DNA of 64,000 nt from Nitrospirota bacterium (GCA_030645475.1 JAUSMA010000071.1:124001-188000), one strand, 5' to 3'; positions 1 to 9,113 are shown, counted from the stretch's first letter. The notes: generated from the letters alone by a model not told the origin. Numbers and translations are program-made.

Positions 1-550
1 AAAAGACACGGATCGCGTTGCCGTGCTGCTGTGTGCCACTGAGCATCTGTTCTTGATAAACCCGTACATCAATCCGATCTGGCCCCACTTCTGAAAGATC
101 GAAGGAGGACAGTAGTGGAAGTGCAAACCCGTGCAAGTGGCCTTTTCGCGTAATCCACTGTTCTTGTTCCTCTAGTCGCAGCAAGCCCAACCGCTTGCCA
201 GCACGAGTGACGCAAGGATTGGCTCGCAATCTAAAACGAAAGCGCTGGCCGATTGCGAGTGCATTGAGTTTCAAACGACTCTTCACATCAACAGAAGGAT
301 CGGTCTTCGCTAGCCATCCTTTTACACCTATGCCCTCCCAGTCTGGGATCGTCCGACTCTGAACGAGAACCCGTGGACATCCATCGGAACCGGTCTCCGG
401 CTCAAGCCGCCACAGAATTTCTCCTTCCGGGCATTTACGATCCGGAGGGCTAAATGCGCGACACAGCGTGGCATGGAGTTGATACGGGTCTGCCAGATCG
501 CGCCGGGCCTCACGACAGCGTGGGTCGAGATGGATTCTATGCAGAAACAT
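1..550 (-). CDS. cas6e: Cas6e (CasE/Cse3) crRNA endonuclease, 3' end outside window
   Basis: Type I-E CRISPR RNA endonuclease that cuts the repeat hairpin of pre-crRNA and stays bound to the crRNA 3' handle in Cascade. The reading frame opens at the ATG complementary to 548-550 and stays open to the left edge, so about 183 N-terminal residues are visible and the C-terminus is missing. The N-terminus reads MFLHRIHLDPRCREARRDLA and then DPYQLH. Tyr23 and His26 fall exactly where the catalytic Tyr23/His26 of Thermus Cse3 lie. The start overlaps the end of cas5e by 14 bp, which implies translational coupling as the last interference gene of the operon. cas1, cas2 and an array would be expected beyond position 1. 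Confidence 0.9.
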   Translation of the reverse strand, partial: MFLHRIHLDPRCREARRDLADPYQLHATLCRAFSPPDRKCPEGEILWRLEPETGSDGCPRVLVQSRTIPDWEGIGVKGWLAKTDPSVDVKSRLKLNALAIGQRFRFRLRANPCVTRAGKRLGLLRLEEQEQWITRKGHLHGFALPLLSSFDLSEVGPDRIDVRVYQEQMLSGTQQHGNAIRVF

Positions 551-1217
551 GCGTCACCCCCTGAGGGAAAGGAATCCATTCAGAGTGTACAAACCGCGCG
601 CCGAAGCGCCGTTCGGCAAACGATGACAGCGGTTGGTCCATTTTGAGTACGCCCGAACCGTCCTCGGACTCGAAAGAGACCAATAACTTCTCAGGCAGTT
701 CCTCCCATTTCCGCAGCGTAGCGATCCACGGGCACCGCGCCAAAGTCTCGCGCAACGGTACATCCTGCACAGCGTTCTCCATCCAGATCGACTCGGAGGG
801 TACATAGGATTTTCTGCCCAGAGCTAGAGGCCAGACGGGATCGCGCAGTGCAGCATGTATTCGTTCCAAAAACGTACGGTCTTCGCCTACTAACCCAACC
901 AGGAAGGCTGCGTCGGCCAGATAGTCTCGCGTAGTCACAGCCGTATCGTGGATCTTCGACCTATCAGCAGAAATGATGTGCTGCGCAGTCTGGTAATCAC
1001 GCTTTGGAACTCCCGGCCGGTCATGACGGACACCCATGGAAAGTTGCGTCAACGGTTCCAGATCATCCCAATTCTCGCGATCGATTCCCATTGCAGCGGC
1101 AAGCAGGCCCACAACACCTGACTTGCTGGGTTCCTTCCCTGTATCGCGCTGATCGAAGCGACTGGTCGTCCCCCACGATTGCATGGGGCCTATGAATCGT
1201 AGCAACAGGGTGGACAT
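537..1217 (-). CDS. cas5e: Cas5e (CasD), Cascade subunit
   Basis: Cascade subunit that caps the 5' handle of the crRNA in type I-E systems. The 226-residue product starts MSTLLLRFIGPMQSWGTTSR, the characteristic Cas5e opening, followed by the Gly-rich SKSGVVGLLAAAMG segment typical of the family. Length matches known CasD proteins (about 220-250). It sits 3 bp after cas7e and overlaps cas6e by 14 bp, in the standard I-E order. It lacks the catalytic residues of the processing Cas5 of type I-C; in I-E the processing role belongs to Cas6e. Confidence 0.95.
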   Translation of the reverse strand: MSTLLLRFIGPMQSWGTTSRFDQRDTGKEPSKSGVVGLLAAAMGIDRENWDDLEPLTQLSMGVRHDRPGVPKRDYQTAQHIISADRSKIHDTAVTTRDYLADAAFLVGLVGEDRTFLERIHAALRDPVWPLALGRKSYVPSESIWMENAVQDVPLRETLARCPWIATLRKWEELPEKLLVSFESEDGSGVLKMDQPLSSFAERRFGARFVHSEWIPFPQGVTHVSA

Positions 1218-1220
1218 GAT

Positions 1221-2375
1221 TTACTCCTTCACAGCATGGAGACTTTTCTCCAGCAGTTCCTTCAACGTGCTAACCGATGTTCCGAATCCATCAAGTTTGG
1301 TCTCCGTGAGGTTCAACACAAAGGTTTGTCCGTCACCACCGTACACAGCGTTCAGTTTTTTTGCTTTCTCGACAAGTCTCTCCGCAGACTTCTTGGTAAA
1401 CGATTCATCCTTGCCCACACGAAGAGCCGTTTCAAAGGCGTTGGCAAGGTTGCGCGGCGCAGTGTTGCGACGCACCGACACAGCCACAAACTCCGACGGA
1501 TTATGCGCCGCAAAGGTGTTTTGTTTGCCGGTTGGCTCTGCGATCACAAAGCCTTCAAGAAATGCCTTCAATCCTCTTTCCGAAAGTTCTGCGTCGCCTT
1601 GAAGATTGTCTTTTAATTTTTCCCAATCAACCACCGCATAGCGATAAAAGCAGGCCGAATTGAATTCCACCGTTCCCATCATGTCAGCGCCAGCCGTGTC
1701 TTCTGGTTTCAGATCGTCCACAGCCGTATAGAAATCGAACTCCCGTTCGACCGCATGGGTCGAAATCGCGTGGGCAACCTGACATGCGGCGTGCTGATTC
1801 TTTTCAGGCATATCCGCCAGCATGCGCCCAAAAAGCGCCACATCCACGGCTTTACCGCCGTTGAAGATGGAGTCTATGCGGTCATGAACTTCCTTCGGCG
1901 CACTGCCAGCAGCCGCCTTTTTCCCTTTCCCTTTGGTCTTTCCACCAGCTTCTATCGCCTCAGGAACAATCTGATCCCAAAACTGATGAATCGCGTCGGC
2001 CAAAGCTGTTATTTCTTTCTGACCAAGAAAGAGCAGGTATTGAGTCTTTCCCCCTTCAGTAGCTTTGAGTTTGACGTATGACAAGGCGATTTCCGCCTTG
2101 GCCAACGTTTCGTCCTTTGCGCGCTTATCACCCAGCAGATCGGCAATGGCCTGATACACCCGCTTGGTTCGCACCGCGAGTTCATCGGGACTAAAAAACC
2201 CCTCGCTTTTCTTTTCACCGAAATAGCTGCGCACTGCCCGCTTGAGGCACTGGCTAGAAACCCGCGCACGGCGGGTACCGCCGAACCAAGCATCCTTGGG
2301 AGCACCAGTGTCGTCGCGATTCAGATTCGAGGGGGCGAAATGTTGCAGGGCATGGATCTCGATCAAGGTCTTCAT
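1221..2375 (-). CDS. cas7e: Cas7e (CasC/Cse4), Cascade backbone subunit
   Basis: RAMP-fold subunit that polymerises (six copies in E. coli Cascade) along the crRNA spacer. The 384-residue protein carries the family N-terminus, a conserved [17 protein letters not shown] stretch followed by [13 protein letters not shown], matching E. coli CasC's CLNRDD...FGGKRRVRISSQSLKRA. A low-complexity Lys/Gly insertion ([12 protein letters not shown]) lies near residues 150-165 in what should be the thumb region. The ATGA at 2372-2375 couples it to cse2. Confidence 0.96.
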   Translation of the reverse strand: MKTLIEIHALQHFAPSNLNRDDTGAPKDAWFGGTRRARVSSQCLKRAVRSYFGEKKSEGFFSPDELAVRTKRVYQAIADLLGDKRAKDETLAKAEIALSYVKLKATEGGKTQYLLFLGQKEITALADAIHQFWDQIVPEAIEAGGKTKGKGKKAAAGSAPKEVHDRIDSIFNGGKAVDVALFGRMLADMPEKNQHAACQVAHAISTHAVEREFDFYTAVDDLKPEDTAGADMMGTVEFNSACFYRYAVVDWEKLKDNLQGDAELSERGLKAFLEGFVIAEPTGKQNTFAAHNPSEFVAVSVRRNTAPRNLANAFETALRVGKDESFTKKSAERLVEKAKKLNAVYGGDGQTFVLNLTETKLDGFGTSVSTLKELLEKSLHAVKE

Positions 2376-2890
2376 GCGGTTTTCTCCTCTTGGATAGTGG
2401 GTTCTGTTTCCATGTCATCTTGTATGTTTCGGTAAAAATCTTGCGCCCACGCGTTCTGAGTGCGCTTTCTATCGTCATTCCAATACACAAGACCTGTCAG
2501 AAGGGCCTCGAAGTCTATGGGCTGATCTTTGAGCAGAGCAACCATCTGACGCAGATGGTGAGGCAATTGATCATTATCGGAATCAAGCAACGTGATGAAC
2601 CGGCGTTCGGTGCTGGTGGAGCCAGTTGCCGCCCAATGAGCCGCACATGCCTTTCCAATAGTCATCGGGGTACCGAGACCGCCTTCCCGCCAGTGGGCTG
2701 CCCAAAGACCAGCTACGAGGTAAAGCATTTCCCTCCGCCAGGAATTATTCTCACCCTTCAAGAACGGCTCGACATAGGGATAAGCAGGTACGAAGGCTCC
2801 CGGATCAAACGCCAGGCTACGTCGCAACACCGCCCTGACCTTGGTATCTTTCTTGTTGAGGCCTTCCAGCCACTCAATGAATCCACTCAT
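2372..2890 (-). CDS. cse2: Cse2 (CasB/Cas11e), Cascade small subunit
   Basis: Small alpha-helical Cascade subunit, present as a dimer, that stabilises the R-loop and the displaced strand. The frame is open further upstream, but the start is placed at the ATG complementary to 2888-2890. There it forms a 4-bp ATGA overlap with the end of cse1 and gives a 172-residue protein beginning [20 protein letters not shown], the expected Cse2 size and start. The longer frame would read about 60 residues of out-of-frame cse1. The family's conserved basic [10 protein letters not shown]...[12 protein letters not shown] region is present. Confidence 0.93.
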   Translation of the reverse strand: MSGFIEWLEGLNKKDTKVRAVLRRSLAFDPGAFVPAYPYVEPFLKGENNSWRREMLYLVAGLWAAHWREGGLGTPMTIGKACAAHWAATGSTSTERRFITLLDSDNDQLPHHLRQMVALLKDQPIDFEALLTGLVYWNDDRKRTQNAWAQDFYRNIQDDMETEPTIQEEKTA

Positions 2891-4440
2891 GTCCCCTCCA
2901 TCGCCGGTGTGAGTTTGAGGATTTCCTCGTCGAGTTCTTTCAGCTTCGCCCGTACAGGCCCTTCGGCTTTTACCAGCGCTCTGATGGCCCAGGCATCGCC
3001 CATGGAGACTGAGGCGCGATGCTGTTCCCATGCTTTTCCCAGAGTATCCCGTACTGATTTGAGCCACTGAGAGTGGATGCCTTCAGAGTCATAGTCGGGA
3101 GTGTATTCGCTCAGGATGTGGTGAAAGGCGGACTCAAGATTGGACCAATAGATATGAGTTGGAGCGGCGGCATCAGCCATTGTGCTTATCTGTGCTCTCT
3201 CCTCTTTTCTTAAACTTGTGCTCTTCTCTCTGTGGCCACGAATTAAAATGAAGCGGTAGAAGTTCCATAGGGCAGAACGCAATACACTTTCAGTTTCTTC
3301 TGTCGCAACAAGAATCGACCGAATGGAGGACCTGACATCCACCTCCCTGGACAACGCTCGAGGCAATACAAATAGTGTGCTGCGCCAGAAATCCACCTTT
3401 GCCTGACCACTTTTGGTCTTTTGTCCACACACATAAACTCCAATTGGCCATCTATCTTTTTCAGATCGGCAGAGTGAGATGGCATTCTCGATCACTAGTG
3501 GGGTTTTGCTGTTCCCTCCTGGCAAGACCGAATCAAAATCTCGCCAGAAATCTCTATTCTCGCGAAATTTGAGAGGCACGAGTCCCAGTGATTGATTTTC
3601 CTGATAGGAAAGCATCGGATCAGTGAACGTAGTGCCATCGGTTCTACTCACCCCTGACGCAAATCCTAGGCGCCGAATTGCGCCACATCCTTCATCCTGT
3701 AGAGCTATTGTGCGAGAACGCCATGTATACAGATCAGCATATCCACAAATCGTTCTGCGCAGCCCGCGCCTGAGGGCTTCTACAGCTTCTGGCTTCCTTT
3801 CCCATAACGCCGAATCACCCTGGCTAATGTGCTTGGCCTGCGGCTTGAGACATAAGCACAAGGTTTCGTGAAGAGTTGCCCCTAGCACAATGAAGAAAAC
3901 CGCTCTGGCGGAAGGTGCGTCTAAAGGCTGAACAAATTCGCTCTTTGCAACTGCCAGGTCAAATGTTTGCGCCGCAAGCAGCCAACGTGCAGCAGCGGAA
4001 AATGCAATAGGGCCGGGACTCTCAACATCCAGGTGATCAAATAGAACCTTTGCATTATCTGCGTTATGCTCTGCAGCAAGTTTTGACCAAGCTTTCCATT
4101 CTTTTGGGTGAAACCCTGGAATTTGTCCGAACGGATATTCTTCATCAAATAGCCAGAACCGATCCCGCCACTTGTTCAGATAGGCCGTGATCTGCTCATT
4201 TGGTAGCCCATCCCTGAACAACTTCTTGGCTTGGTCAATGTCAGTAGGCCCCTCCAGCGCACGGTACAGGACGGCAAGCAAGAATCGGTGCAGGCCAGCC
4301 ACAACCAGCGGGGACGGGTCTTCGATAGCCGTGATCTCCTTGGCCCGCATTAGAGTGTCCTGAATACCCAATTCCCCACGGGTCCCGTCGAGGAATCGAA
4401 CCGGAATCCACTTCTCATCAATCAGGCTGAATCGGCTCAT
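2887..4440 (-). CDS. cse1: Cse1 (CasA/Cas8e), Cascade large subunit
   Basis: Large subunit of type I-E Cascade: recognises the PAM, helps open the DNA and recruits Cas3. The 517-residue product begins MSRFSLIDEKWIPVRFLDGT, the typical Cse1 opening (E. coli CasA about 502 residues). It overlaps cas3 upstream and cse2 downstream by 4 bp each, so cas3, cse1, cse2 and cas7e are all joined by ATGA-type overlaps. No inactivating lesion is visible. Confidence 0.95.
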   Translation of the reverse strand: MSRFSLIDEKWIPVRFLDGTRGELGIQDTLMRAKEITAIEDPSPLVVAGLHRFLLAVLYRALEGPTDIDQAKKLFRDGLPNEQITAYLNKWRDRFWLFDEEYPFGQIPGFHPKEWKAWSKLAAEHNADNAKVLFDHLDVESPGPIAFSAAARWLLAAQTFDLAVAKSEFVQPLDAPSARAVFFIVLGATLHETLCLCLKPQAKHISQGDSALWERKPEAVEALRRGLRRTICGYADLYTWRSRTIALQDEGCGAIRRLGFASGVSRTDGTTFTDPMLSYQENQSLGLVPLKFRENRDFWRDFDSVLPGGNSKTPLVIENAISLCRSEKDRWPIGVYVCGQKTKSGQAKVDFWRSTLFVLPRALSREVDVRSSIRSILVATEETESVLRSALWNFYRFILIRGHREKSTSLRKEERAQISTMADAAAPTHIYWSNLESAFHHILSEYTPDYDSEGIHSQWLKSVRDTLGKAWEQHRASVSMGDAWAIRALVKAEGPVRAKLKELDEEILKLTPAMEGT

Positions 4441-7079
4441 TCGCTCTCCTTTGCCTCATACACCAATCCCAAGTCTTCATCGAGTCGCACGGTGGCATCT
4501 TCTGTCCACCGTCCATCCACGTTCAGCCGCAGTGGAAAACAGTTGCGCAGGAGCGACGACTCTTTCCAACCTTCTGGCACTCCCAACTTTCGGAGTTGCT
4601 GGACTACCCCCTTGCGCGAAAGACTCACAGCTCGCAGAAACCACGCTTTGCACTGTACGAAGTCCGGCGTCGTCTCAGAGCCGAAACCGTCTTCCGACCA
4701 CAATGGAATAGCGACGACCGAGTCTTCGCCAAGTCTGGTCTGGGCCATGAGGGTTCGATGCACGCCCGGTTCGTCCTCGTCGTAGAGCACGTATTTCGCT
4801 GGATCATTCCAAGATGCGTCGTCAGGCAACCCCATGATGGCCATGTTCGCTTGCTGACGCTGAGCTATGGCTTCTCCTTCTGCACGCACAGCTTTGTTCA
4901 TTCGCTCATCAAGAAACTCTGGAATTGTTGTCTGTTCTTCGTAGACACTTTGCACCAAGGTATCGATCTCATCCGGCAGCCTCAAGTCCCGTTTCGCCTG
5001 CAAAAGACACCAGGTTCGCAAGAGAACATCTTCCCGGTACACCTTGCCCCACCAAAGAGGTTTTCCGAATGATGGCGGTTCGTCTCCGGCTAATCCCGCG
5101 ACCAGAAGGATCGGTTCGGAAACAGGCCTGGACGTTCGCGCATGTCGCCACAAGCGCCCCGCGCGTTGGAGCACGAGGTCGATAGGCGCGAGGTCGGTTG
5201 CGATCAGATCGAAGTCCAGATCCAGACTTTGTTCCACTACTTGGGTCGCGATGAGGATTTTTCGGCCAGTTCGATTACCCCCTTCTCCAAAGGTCTCTAA
5301 CGCCTCCTCCTCGCGTTTCTGTCGCCTGTCTGCTGGGAAACGTGCGTGAAAGAGAAAAATTTCCGTTCCATCGGAGAGCCGCTTGCCAAGACGCATGCCT
5401 TCGCGCTCCAGAGACTCGCCATCAGGGAAAAGCCGGTACAGCTCCTGCGCACGCTGCACCGTATTGACCAGCGCCAACCCCATTCCGCCACGGGTAAGAT
5501 GCTCCTCTAACGCAGTGCGCAGACCAGACAAGTCCGGTGAAATTGCTTGTAGCCGGACAGTCTGACGACGCGCAGGATCGGCCTCGAAATGTTTCTGGTA
5601 TACCTTCTCACCGGGACAGAAGATGGAAAGGCGTGGGTATGGCTTCTCCGGTTCCGGCAAGTGAGAACCAACTACACCTGCCAACTTGCGACGAATCGAC
5701 GGAGACAGGGTCGCGGAAAGAAGTACCACCGATGAGCCCAACGCTAAAAGCCAGCGAAGTAGGTGAACCAAAAGCGTACCCGTGTAGGCATCGTAGGCGT
5801 GGATCTCGTCGAAGACCACCACTCGATTCGCAAGACCCCACAGTCGCACAAAGTTGTGTCGCACCGGCAGAATGGGCAGCAGAGCCTGATCTATCGTGCC
5901 GACGCCATATTCTGAGAGCAGCGCCCGCTTTTTATTGGAAAACCATTCTCCCGCGCGAACCTCGCCGCCCGCTTTGGAGTCGTGTATGCCAGACACTTTC
6001 AGGCCCTGGAAGGTATCGTTCAACAACGCTCCGCCATGCAGTAGCTGTAAGTCGAGTGGTCGATTTGTTCCTTGGCTCCGCAGAAATTCGAGCGTTCGCG
6101 TAAACATGGCATTGCCCGTGGCCTTGGTCGGCAAGGCTATGTATAAACCGCGATGCCCAAAACGTCGCTGAAGTTCCAAATGTGCAAAAAAAGCCGCCTC
6201 GGTCTTGCCTTCACCCATGGGAGCTTCCAGCAGTAGGATGGCTGGCATCTTCAAATCAGCCAACGCATCAGCTACCGCCTGCTGTAAGGGTCGTGGAGCG
6301 AATTCAAACACTTCCTCGAAAGACTTTGCCTCCGTGCTGAGCGGAGTTCTGGGTTCCCACCTAAGGCTATCTAGAGCCTGATTGGCTCTGATGCGGCGCT
6401 TTTGAAACCAATCATGAAGATCATCGCAATCTTCAGCGGTTCCAAAAGGAAACCAATCCTCGTTGGAGCCGATCCAGTCGGCAAAGCTTGTGAGGCCCGA
6501 CAGCAACATGAAATCGGGGCCAGTAAGAGTCTGCTTCGTGGGAGTCATGGTGGGATTGAGAACCGCCAGGAGTAGTTCCACGAGACCGCGGCGCGCCTCA
6601 GTCCATTCGTCTTTCCCCAACGCACGCCTATCGCCCATCAGACGATCAAGGATGCTTGGGGAAGCCCTCTCTCCATGATGACACCCCACCGCATCGGCCA
6701 CTAGTTCCGCCAATTCTTCCGGCCAGCTATTCTTCTGTAAAATCTCCGACAGGGCAATCTGGCTTACAAAGGCATGGTTGATCTCTGTATTTGGACTCCG
6801 TCCAGCAGCCATGCCGGACAGATTCTTCCACTTGCATTGAAACCCGGGACAGGCCTTTCCCAAGTCATGGCAAGCGACCACGAGCAAAAGCCACGCGCGG
6901 GCATCCTCCCACGTCATTCCCAGAATTGCCGCCATCCTCTCGCGCGTTGACTCCGGTTCTCGCTCCAGGATGGCTCCCGCACTGGCAGCCACATCCAACA
7001 TGTGGAGAATAAGAGGATGCCACCGACCATCAACGCCCTTGGAAGTTTTCGCCCAATGGTTTGTCAGTGTTTTGTTCAT
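4437..7079 (-). CDS. cas3: Cas3 HD nuclease-helicase (type I-E)
   Basis: Single-strand DNA nuclease and 3'-5' helicase that degrades target DNA after Cascade recruitment. The fused 880-residue form has an N-terminal HD domain (His21, the HDLGK motif at 71-75, CHHGE, and a later Asp in SFADWIGS). An SF2 helicase follows: Walker A APMGEGKT near 288, DEIH box VVFDEIHAYD near 420, LLSATL, and motif VI QRAGRLWRH. All metal- and ATP-binding motifs look intact. A GTG lies one codon upstream at 7082; the ATG at 7079 is preferred. First gene of the cas operon; about 65 bp of intergenic DNA separates it from the repeat protein upstream. Confidence 0.95.
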   Translation of the reverse strand: MNKTLTNHWAKTSKGVDGRWHPLILHMLDVAASAGAILEREPESTRERMAAILGMTWEDARAWLLLVVACHDLGKACPGFQCKWKNLSGMAAGRSPNTEINHAFVSQIALSEILQKNSWPEELAELVADAVGCHHGERASPSILDRLMGDRRALGKDEWTEARRGLVELLLAVLNPTMTPTKQTLTGPDFMLLSGLTSFADWIGSNEDWFPFGTAEDCDDLHDWFQKRRIRANQALDSLRWEPRTPLSTEAKSFEEVFEFAPRPLQQAVADALADLKMPAILLLEAPMGEGKTEAAFFAHLELQRRFGHRGLYIALPTKATGNAMFTRTLEFLRSQGTNRPLDLQLLHGGALLNDTFQGLKVSGIHDSKAGGEVRAGEWFSNKKRALLSEYGVGTIDQALLPILPVRHNFVRLWGLANRVVVFDEIHAYDAYTGTLLVHLLRWLLALGSSVVLLSATLSPSIRRKLAGVVGSHLPEPEKPYPRLSIFCPGEKVYQKHFEADPARRQTVRLQAISPDLSGLRTALEEHLTRGGMGLALVNTVQRAQELYRLFPDGESLEREGMRLGKRLSDGTEIFLFHARFPADRRQKREEEALETFGEGGNRTGRKILIATQVVEQSLDLDFDLIATDLAPIDLVLQRAGRLWRHARTSRPVSEPILLVAGLAGDEPPSFGKPLWWGKVYREDVLLRTWCLLQAKRDLRLPDEIDTLVQSVYEEQTTIPEFLDERMNKAVRAEGEAIAQRQQANMAIMGLPDDASWNDPAKYVLYDEDEPGVHRTLMAQTRLGEDSVVAIPLWSEDGFGSETTPDFVQCKAWFLRAVSLSRKGVVQQLRKLGVPEGWKESSLLRNCFPLRLNVDGRWTEDATVRLDEDLGLVYEAKESE

Positions 7080-7146
7080 CACCTAGCCATTGGGATCAAA
7101 TGATTCTGCATTGTGAGGATGCGCCCTATAAATCAACTGCTATGCG

Positions 7147-7509
7147 TTACCGTGTCTTTTGCCTTCCGCTCCCTCCATCCAACGGCGCAAAGGGCACGTT
7201 GGGGTTATACTTGTTCGCCGGGTTCAGCGGATTGTCCGGATGATATTGGTTCACCGGATTGAACGGATTATTCGGGTTGTATCTGTTGACCGGGTTTTCG
7301 GGATTGTCCGGATCGTAACGGTTGACGGGATTGAACGCGCTGTTGGGGTCGTAGGCATTGGCCGGATTGCGCGGGTTGTCCGGTTGATACTGCATGGCCG
7401 GGTTGAAGATGTTGTAGTCTCGCTCGTATCGTTGATCGAAGCCCATCTCGGCATTGCTCGGCGTGGTCCACAGACACAACATCGTCGCAAGCAGCATGCT
7501 GTATTTCAT
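7147..7509 (-). CDS. Secreted protein of 12-residue Asn/Pro repeats
   Basis: A 120-residue protein with a Sec-type signal peptide (MKYSMLLATMLCLWTTPSNA, likely cut near residue 20). A body of six tandem 12-residue repeats follows at residues 36-107, consensus NPxNxYxPxNPx, then a short basic tail. Real gene: an AAGGAGGCAATC ribosome site precedes the ATG, and the repeats keep their residue pattern while the DNA varies. The Asn-Pro-Tyr spacing suggests an extended or beta-solenoid-like extracytoplasmic repeat. I know of no assigned function. It lies on the same strand just upstream of cas3 and downstream of the WYL regulator, so it may share transcripts with the cas operon. The opposite-strand frame of 130 codons is a repeat artefact. 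Confidence 0.75.
   Translation of the reverse strand: MKYSMLLATMLCLWTTPSNAEMGFDQRYERDYNIFNPAMQYQPDNPRNPANAYDPNSAFNPVNRYDPDNPENPVNRYNPNNPFNPVNQYHPDNPLNPANKYNPNVPFAPLDGGSGRQKTR
7189..7404 (-). repeat. 36-bp tandem repeat, six units, inside the Asn/Pro protein
   Basis: Six in-frame copies of a 36-bp unit encode NPAMQYQPDNPR, NPANAYDPNSAF, NPVNRYDPDNPE, NPVNRYNPNNPF, NPVNQYHPDNPL and NPANKYNPNVPF. The units differ at many bases but hold Asn, Pro and Tyr at fixed places, which points to selection on the protein rather than a recent DNA slip. Confidence 0.85.
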
Positions 7510-7671
7510 GATTGCCTCCTTGTCGGCAGATTCATCGTACCGTCCCTATGATACTGGACGACTGTGACATCGAAGGTCCTTATGGAGACATGCAACTTCG
7601 CCGCAATACTCGCTCCCTTTCGATACCTCGACCAGATCGCGGGTGACATTCTGGGTCAATCCAGAAAGAAG

Positions 7672-7752
7672 GTGCTCTGGTCTATTTGGTCTGTTGTGTT
7701 GGTTGAACGGGCCAACCCAGATAGACCAGACGAACCAGACAGACCCGTTTAC
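7672..7752. repeat. Imperfect long palindrome built on TCTGGTCTAT/ATAGACCAGA
   Basis: The intergenic stretch contains TGGTCTATTTGGTCTG and, about 30 bp on, AGATAGACCAGACGAACCAG, which pair to form a long imperfect stem with an inner GTTGG/CCAAC pair. It lies just after the end of the WYL regulator gene (minus strand), so it could act as a terminator or be a member of another dispersed repeat family. No other copy was noticed in this window. Confidence 0.45.
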
Positions 7753-7762
7753 ACAGGTCCTG

Positions 7763-8749
7763 TCACAGGGCCTCGAACATTTTCCTGGCTTCCTGCTTGA
7801 CCGCCGTGCGCAATGAGTCCGGCCCGACCACCTTCACTCCGCTGCCGAAACTGAGCACCCACCCCACCACTTCACGGCTGTTCGCTACGGCAAGCGTCAT
7901 CTGCATGCGCCCTTTCGATAATCGTTTGAGCTGCTGACTGGGATGCCAGATACGATCTTTGACCCAGGCGGCTGTCGGCTTATCGAATTCCAGCTCTACG
8001 GTCATGCGAGGCCCGCGCATGACGGTGAGGGAGTCCTCGATAAATGCATCGAAGTCGAAATGGAGAGGTATCTGGTAGGGCAAGTCGGTCGGCGTCACGG
8101 ACTTGATGCGCTCCACCGCGAACATGCGCGGCTCGTTGCGCAGATGGCAGTAGCCGACGAGATAGAGCCCGCCCGAAGCGTACCAGAGTCGGTACGGATC
8201 GACCTCTCGGCGCGTCATCCGGCCACGGGACGCGGAGTCGTACCGCATTTGGATGCGCATCTTGTGCACGATGGCCTGCGTAATCCGCTCAACCACCTCA
8301 CGATGATGCCGATAGCGTTTATGCGGGCCGAGTCCGACCGAAAAGGTGTGTTCGAGTTGCTGCGCCAGCTCCAATCCCTGTGGGGTCAATGCCGCTGAAG
8401 CTTTGCCCAGTGCCGATTGCAGCGAGGTGTGAAGCTCCGTCCCTTCCAACGGCGCAATGAGGCGTCGGCTGACCGTCAAGGCCATGAGTTCGGTGGGAGA
8501 GAGGCGAAGCGCCGGGATGTTGCGGAACCCTTCAAGGAGTTTCCAGCGCACCTGACCGTCGACACGCTCTGTGACGAGAGGCCAGCCGGTCGCTTCAATG
8601 GCGGCAAGGTCTCGACGGAGTGTGCGCGGCTGGCGGGTTGAGCCAGGGTCCAGCGCCCGGGTCAATTGTTCGAGTGTCAATCCCTGCCGGGAGGCTTCAA
8701 GCTTATGCAGAATCACCAATTGGCGAACGGCTTGATCGTTTCGTGGCAC
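7763..8749 (-). CDS. WYL-domain HTH transcriptional regulator
   Basis: 328-residue regulator with an N-terminal winged helix-turn-helix (residues about 8-65: LTLEQLTRAL, then RTLRRDLAAIEATGWPL, the HTH_11/DeoR-like pattern). A WYL domain follows near residues 150-230, with the tell-tale PYRLWYASGGLYLVGYC and FAVERIKSV segments. A WCX-like C-terminal extension completes it. WYL domains bind ligands, often nucleic acids, and such regulators are recurrent partners of CRISPR-Cas and other defence loci. Here it is on the same strand, about 1.7 kb upstream of cas3, with only the Asn/Pro repeat gene between. The start is a GTG with GAGAGG upstream. Control of the cas operon is inference from position. 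Confidence 0.88.
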   Translation of the reverse strand: MPRNDQAVRQLVILHKLEASRQGLTLEQLTRALDPGSTRQPRTLRRDLAAIEATGWPLVTERVDGQVRWKLLEGFRNIPALRLSPTELMALTVSRRLIAPLEGTELHTSLQSALGKASAALTPQGLELAQQLEHTFSVGLGPHKRYRHHREVVERITQAIVHKMRIQMRYDSASRGRMTRREVDPYRLWYASGGLYLVGYCHLRNEPRMFAVERIKSVTPTDLPYQIPLHFDFDAFIEDSLTVMRGPRMTVELEFDKPTAAWVKDRIWHPSQQLKRLSKGRMQMTLAVANSREVVGWVLSFGSGVKVVGPDSLRTAVKQEARKMFEAL

Positions 8750-9113
8750 CCAGCGCCTCTCAATGGTGATTTCCTAAGGGCGACAGAGGATACCTGCTTT
8801 GCCATGGTCACGCAAGGAACCCCAATTCTGGCTATGGAGAACAGGGCGAGAAGGGCGGGACGCGGGACAGGTCTCTCTGGTTGCGGGACAGATCCGCGCA
8901 GCAGATAGATTTCTAGCAGGATACGGAAAAACTCGGTTGACGCATTCCGTATGGTGTCGGTGGCTGAATAGTCTCAGGATGCGCACGAAGGCCGTTCAGC
9001 GAGCGAATACCGACGATTTGAACCATGAACGCGGAACGCTGAATGAACATCATTTCATCGATCATTGCTCACGTTCAGCGTTTCCTAGCGGACTTTTCCA
9101 GCATCTTGTGAGG
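8750..9113. other. 364-bp gene-free stretch with nested inverted repeats
   Basis: No convincing gene. It holds (a) GGGACAG-type short repeats around 8860-8890; (b) an ATACGGAA...TTCCGTAT inverted pair near 8920-8952 beginning AGCAGGATACGG, resembling a partial repeat end; and (c) the degenerate structured repeat at 8975-9108. Confidence 0.5.
8975..9108. repeat. Degenerate copy of the CAGGATGC structured repeat
   Basis: Left end CAGGATGCGCACGAAGGCC then GTTCAGCGAG matches the left end of better copies (CAGGATGCTCAAAAAGGC, then GTTCAGCAAG). The right end GCGGACTTTTCCAGCATC matches GCGGACTTTTTCAGCATC. The centre differs from the other copies, yet still forms its own inverted pair (GGAACGCTGAA with TTCAGCGTTTCC). 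Confidence 0.6.

Noticed and set aside
2891-3067. N-terminal extension of cse2
   Set aside because: It reads 59 codons out of frame inside cse1; the ATGA overlap start gives the normal Cse2 size.
7159-7551. 130-codon plus-strand frame opposite the Asn/Pro repeat gene
   Set aside because: Its Val/Arg/Ile repeats are the mirror of the 36-bp units; it has no ribosome site, and the minus-strand gene has signal peptide and Shine-Dalgarno.
1-8749. CRISPR array near the cas genes
   Set aside because: No regularly spaced repeats with unique spacers were seen; cas1, cas2 and the array must lie left of position 1.
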